Source: Chloroflexota bacterium
GTDB taxonomy: Bacteria > Chloroflexota > Anaerolineae > UBA4142
Assembly: GCA_016199405.1 (NCBI GenBank)
Contig: JACQGS010000267.1
Span: 1-6,417 of the forward strand
Direction of reading: 5' to 3'
DNA length: 6,417 bases
Shown here in pieces: positions 6,115 to 6,417 of the stretch; within the stretch, counting starts at the first letter, position 1, and the number at the start of each line of letters is the position of its first letter. Under the pieces are notes generated by a model. It had not been told where the DNA came from. It saw nothing but the letters and a program-made list of their open reading frames with translations, and did not search any database. Made by a program: the position numbers and the translations under genes.

Positions 6115-6132
6115 CTAGCAGGTTGTCGGAGA
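6115..6132 (+). repeat. 18-nt direct repeat, copy 1
   Basis: CTAGCAGGTTGTCGGAGA recurs at 6355-6372 with a single mismatch (G to T at the eighth base), in the same orientation and exactly 240 bp away. The match ends abruptly on both sides. It may be the end of a small mobile or REP-type element, but no transposase or target duplication is visible. Confidence 0.6.
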
Positions 6133-6139
6133 ACGCGAG

Positions 6140-6202
6140 AGAAACCTGTTTTCTTCGCCATCCGGCGAGAAATCAACGGGAAAGCGGAGAAAACGGGTTT
6201 CT
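6140..6202. repeat. 19-bp imperfect palindrome
   Basis: AGAAACCTGTTTTCTTCGC (6140-6158) pairs with GCGGAGAAAACGGGTTTCT (6184-6202) around a 25-nt loop. In a plus-strand transcript all 19 positions pair (17 Watson-Crick and 2 G-U), while in a minus-strand transcript the same two positions become A-C mismatches. There is no U-tract on either side, so it is unlikely to be a terminator. AGAAACC/GGTTTCT palindromes are common dispersed repeats in filamentous and gliding bacteria, from memory, so this is most likely a REP or MITE-like repeat. Confidence 0.6.
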
Positions 6203-6213
6203 GAGAAGACAAA

Positions 6214-6271
6214 AACGTGCGGCGCGAAGAGTGCGACCACAAGGGTCGCCCCTACAAGCGCGCCGCACGTT
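6214..6271 (-). terminator. Nested-hairpin terminator with a repeat-like core
   Basis: AACGTGCGGCGCG (6214-6226) and CGCGCCGCACGTT (6259-6271) form a perfect 13-bp stem. The 32-nt interior holds a 6-bp stem, GCGACC (6233-6238) with GGTCGC (6244-6249), and a 5-nt loop. On the minus strand the hairpin is followed by GTTTTTGTCTTC and starts 15 nt after the stop of the open frame entering from the right, as expected of an intrinsic terminator. The two-tier design matches the hairpin at 4231-4274. The inner GCGACC-GGTCGCC core also looks like a dispersed palindromic repeat, possibly inserted in the terminator loop. Confidence 0.62.
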
Positions 6272-6286
6272 GGAAGAGAAAACGAA

Positions 6287-6417
6287 TTAGCCGCGGCACA
6301 TCTCAGAAGAATGAGGGAGGCGTTCTCTAACGCCGATTGCGAGCATCCACCGTGCTAGCAGTTTGTCGGAGAGGTAGATTAGCCCCTCGTGGGCGTCCTC
6401 AAAAACGCGCACAAGGC
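6287..6417 (-). CDS. Possible C-terminal fragment of an unidentified gene, cut by the right window edge
   Basis: On the minus strand one frame is open from the right edge (first full codon at 6415-6413) to a TAA at 6289-6287, giving 42 residues that include VFEDAHEGLIYLSDKLLARW and end in SSEMCRG. The other two minus frames are closed within about 40 bases. The nested hairpin with a T-rich tail 15 nt downstream supports a real gene end. Against it, the second copy of the 18-nt repeat falls inside this frame (residues YLSDKLLA), so the open frame could be chance within a repeat. No family is recognised. Confidence 0.35.
   Translation of the reverse strand, partial: LVRVFEDAHEGLIYLSDKLLARWMLAIGVRERLPHSSEMCRG
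6355..6372 (+). repeat. 18-nt direct repeat, copy 2
   Basis: CTAGCAGTTTGTCGGAGA matches 17 of 18 bases of the copy at 6115-6132 in the same orientation. Read on the minus strand it lies inside the possible C-terminal fragment. Confidence 0.6.

Larger units (their letters stand above)
6020..6286. other. Repeat-rich non-coding region upstream of the secreted-protein gene
   Basis: No credible gene was seen in this stretch. Nearest the gene start (6031-6110) there is only an AT-rich patch around 6041-6052, with TTTCA and TGAAA as a 5-bp inverted repeat, and no clear promoter. From 6111 on, the sequence is made of repeats: one copy of an 18-nt direct repeat, a 19-bp imperfect palindrome, and a nested hairpin that looks like a terminator for a gene entering from the right. 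The frame opening at 5848 on the plus strand that runs across it is a shadow of the secreted-protein gene. Confidence 0.6.

Noticed and set aside
6140..6271. CRISPR array or integron attachment site in the repeat region
   Set aside because: There are no regularly spaced identical repeats with unique spacers and no integrase or cas gene; the palindromes differ from each other in sequence and size.

Overview
The window looks like chromosomal DNA of a free-living bacterium, most likely Chloroflexota (Anaerolineae-like). This is an inference from protein style, not from a marker gene. The points in favour are a secreted protein with a long Thr/Pro 'TPT' linker, a receiver-ParA (CpaE/TadZ-like) protein beside a multi-receiver diguanylate cyclase, moderately GC-rich DNA with very frequent GCGC/CGCG strings, and AT-rich canonical promoter boxes. 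There is no rRNA, tRNA, CRISPR array, transposase or phage gene.

Layout. Positions 1-123 hold the N-terminus of a minus-strand gene that runs off the left edge. Divergent from it, behind a sigma70-type promoter at 124-152, is a plus-strand SAM-dependent methyltransferase (160-879) with Trm9-like features and an apparently leaderless start. It converges with a minus-strand three-gene signalling operon, and the two stop codons share the sequence CTAA (876-879). Read in its own direction, the operon is: a stand-alone receiver protein (4084-3692, strong Shine-Dalgarno); an HPt-REC-REC-GGDEF diguanylate cyclase (3699-2053, overlapping the previous gene by 8 nt); and a receiver-ParA/MinD-type ATPase (2024-876). 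The probable operon promoter lies near 4186-4213.

Upstream of the operon a nested hairpin terminator (4231-4274) ends another minus-strand gene (6019-4298). That gene encodes a secreted two-domain protein: signal peptide, DNRLRE-like beta domain, Thr/Pro linker and a C-terminal domain of unknown function. The right end (6020-6417) is repeat-rich. It holds an 18-nt direct repeat 240 bp apart, a 19-bp imperfect palindrome, a second nested hairpin terminator, and what may be the C-terminus of another minus-strand gene entering from the right edge.

How the genes work together. The operon has a phosphotransfer domain, three receivers that keep their phosphorylation residues plus one degenerate receiver, one c-di-GMP synthase output and one ParA-type ATPase output, but no histidine kinase. 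The simplest reading is a phosphorelay fed by a kinase encoded elsewhere, which couples c-di-GMP synthesis to an ATPase that may act on localisation or pilus assembly. The methyltransferase and the secreted protein show no evident functional link to it.
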